Positions 20,655 to 20,655 of a DNA stretch of 20,655 nucleotides are shown here, one piece after another. The DNA lies in contig NZ_DJHF01000019.1 of NCBI RefSeq assembly GCF_002433005.1, positions 1 to 20,655 on the forward strand, in the 5' to 3' direction. The notes beneath the pieces are model-generated. The model saw nothing but the letters and a program-made list of their open reading frames with translations. It made no database searches and was not told where the DNA came from. Made by a program: the position numbers and the translations under genes. The DNA is from Acetomicrobium sp. UBA5826 (lineage in GTDB: Bacteria > Synergistota > Synergistia > Synergistales > Acetomicrobiaceae). How positions within the stretch are numbered: position 1 is the stretch's first letter; every line of letters begins with the position of its first letter.

Positions 20655-20655
20655 G

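Overview
The window reads as a bacterial chromosome segment of moderate GC from an anaerobe. The evidence is a complete 2-oxoacid:ferredoxin oxidoreductase operon, a sulfide-type thiazole synthase (Thi4), direct sulfhydrylation of acetylated homoserine, a cobalamin methionine synthase without its reactivation domain, and a rubrerythrin-like ferritin. The mix would fit Synergistota or a related thermophilic or anaerobic lineage, but this is inference from gene content; no marker gene was searched.

Layout. 1-3585: secE-nusG-rplK-rplA, then rplJ-rplL behind their own promoter and an L10-leader attenuator. The block ends at a strong terminator after rplL and does not run on into rpoB. 3603-5771: endonuclease V (+), converging on dcd and an unrecognised gene (-). 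5865-12697: methionine synthesis, with metH-metF-amidohydrolase, then a SAM-I riboswitch controlling metY-metX. 12713-12847: a decayed 3' end of an IS200/IS605-type tnpB with its omega-RNA-like tail. 12946-13520: six tRNA genes (Val, Asp, Phe, Gly, Cys, Asn) behind one promoter. 13680-14210: RNase HI. 14290-15312: a TPP riboswitch and thi4. 15405-18711: a thioesterase and four subunits of a 2-oxoacid:ferredoxin oxidoreductase. 18712-19445: a gene-free stretch, a second TPP riboswitch, and an internal fragment of thiC under its control. 19449-20618 (-): ferritin-like protein and a DJ-1/PfpI protein.

How the parts work together. Homoserine is acetylated by MetX and sulfhydrylated by MetY to homocysteine. 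MetF supplies methyl-tetrahydrofolate and the MetH-type enzyme transfers the methyl group. Only the metYX half has a visible SAM sensor. For thiamine, the thiazole branch (thi4) looks intact while the pyrimidine gene thiC is broken here, although its riboswitch survives. The oxidoreductase is TPP-dependent, so its cofactor supply depends on that pathway.

The most unusual points are the thiC fragment under an intact TPP riboswitch, the tnpB/omega-RNA relic beside the tRNA array, a hairpin lying exactly between the nusG Shine-Dalgarno and start, an attenuator logic readable in the L10 leader, and a perfect 21-bp inverted repeat at the two window ends, each copy 15-16 bp from a promoter. I found no CRISPR array, prophage or obvious new defence system.
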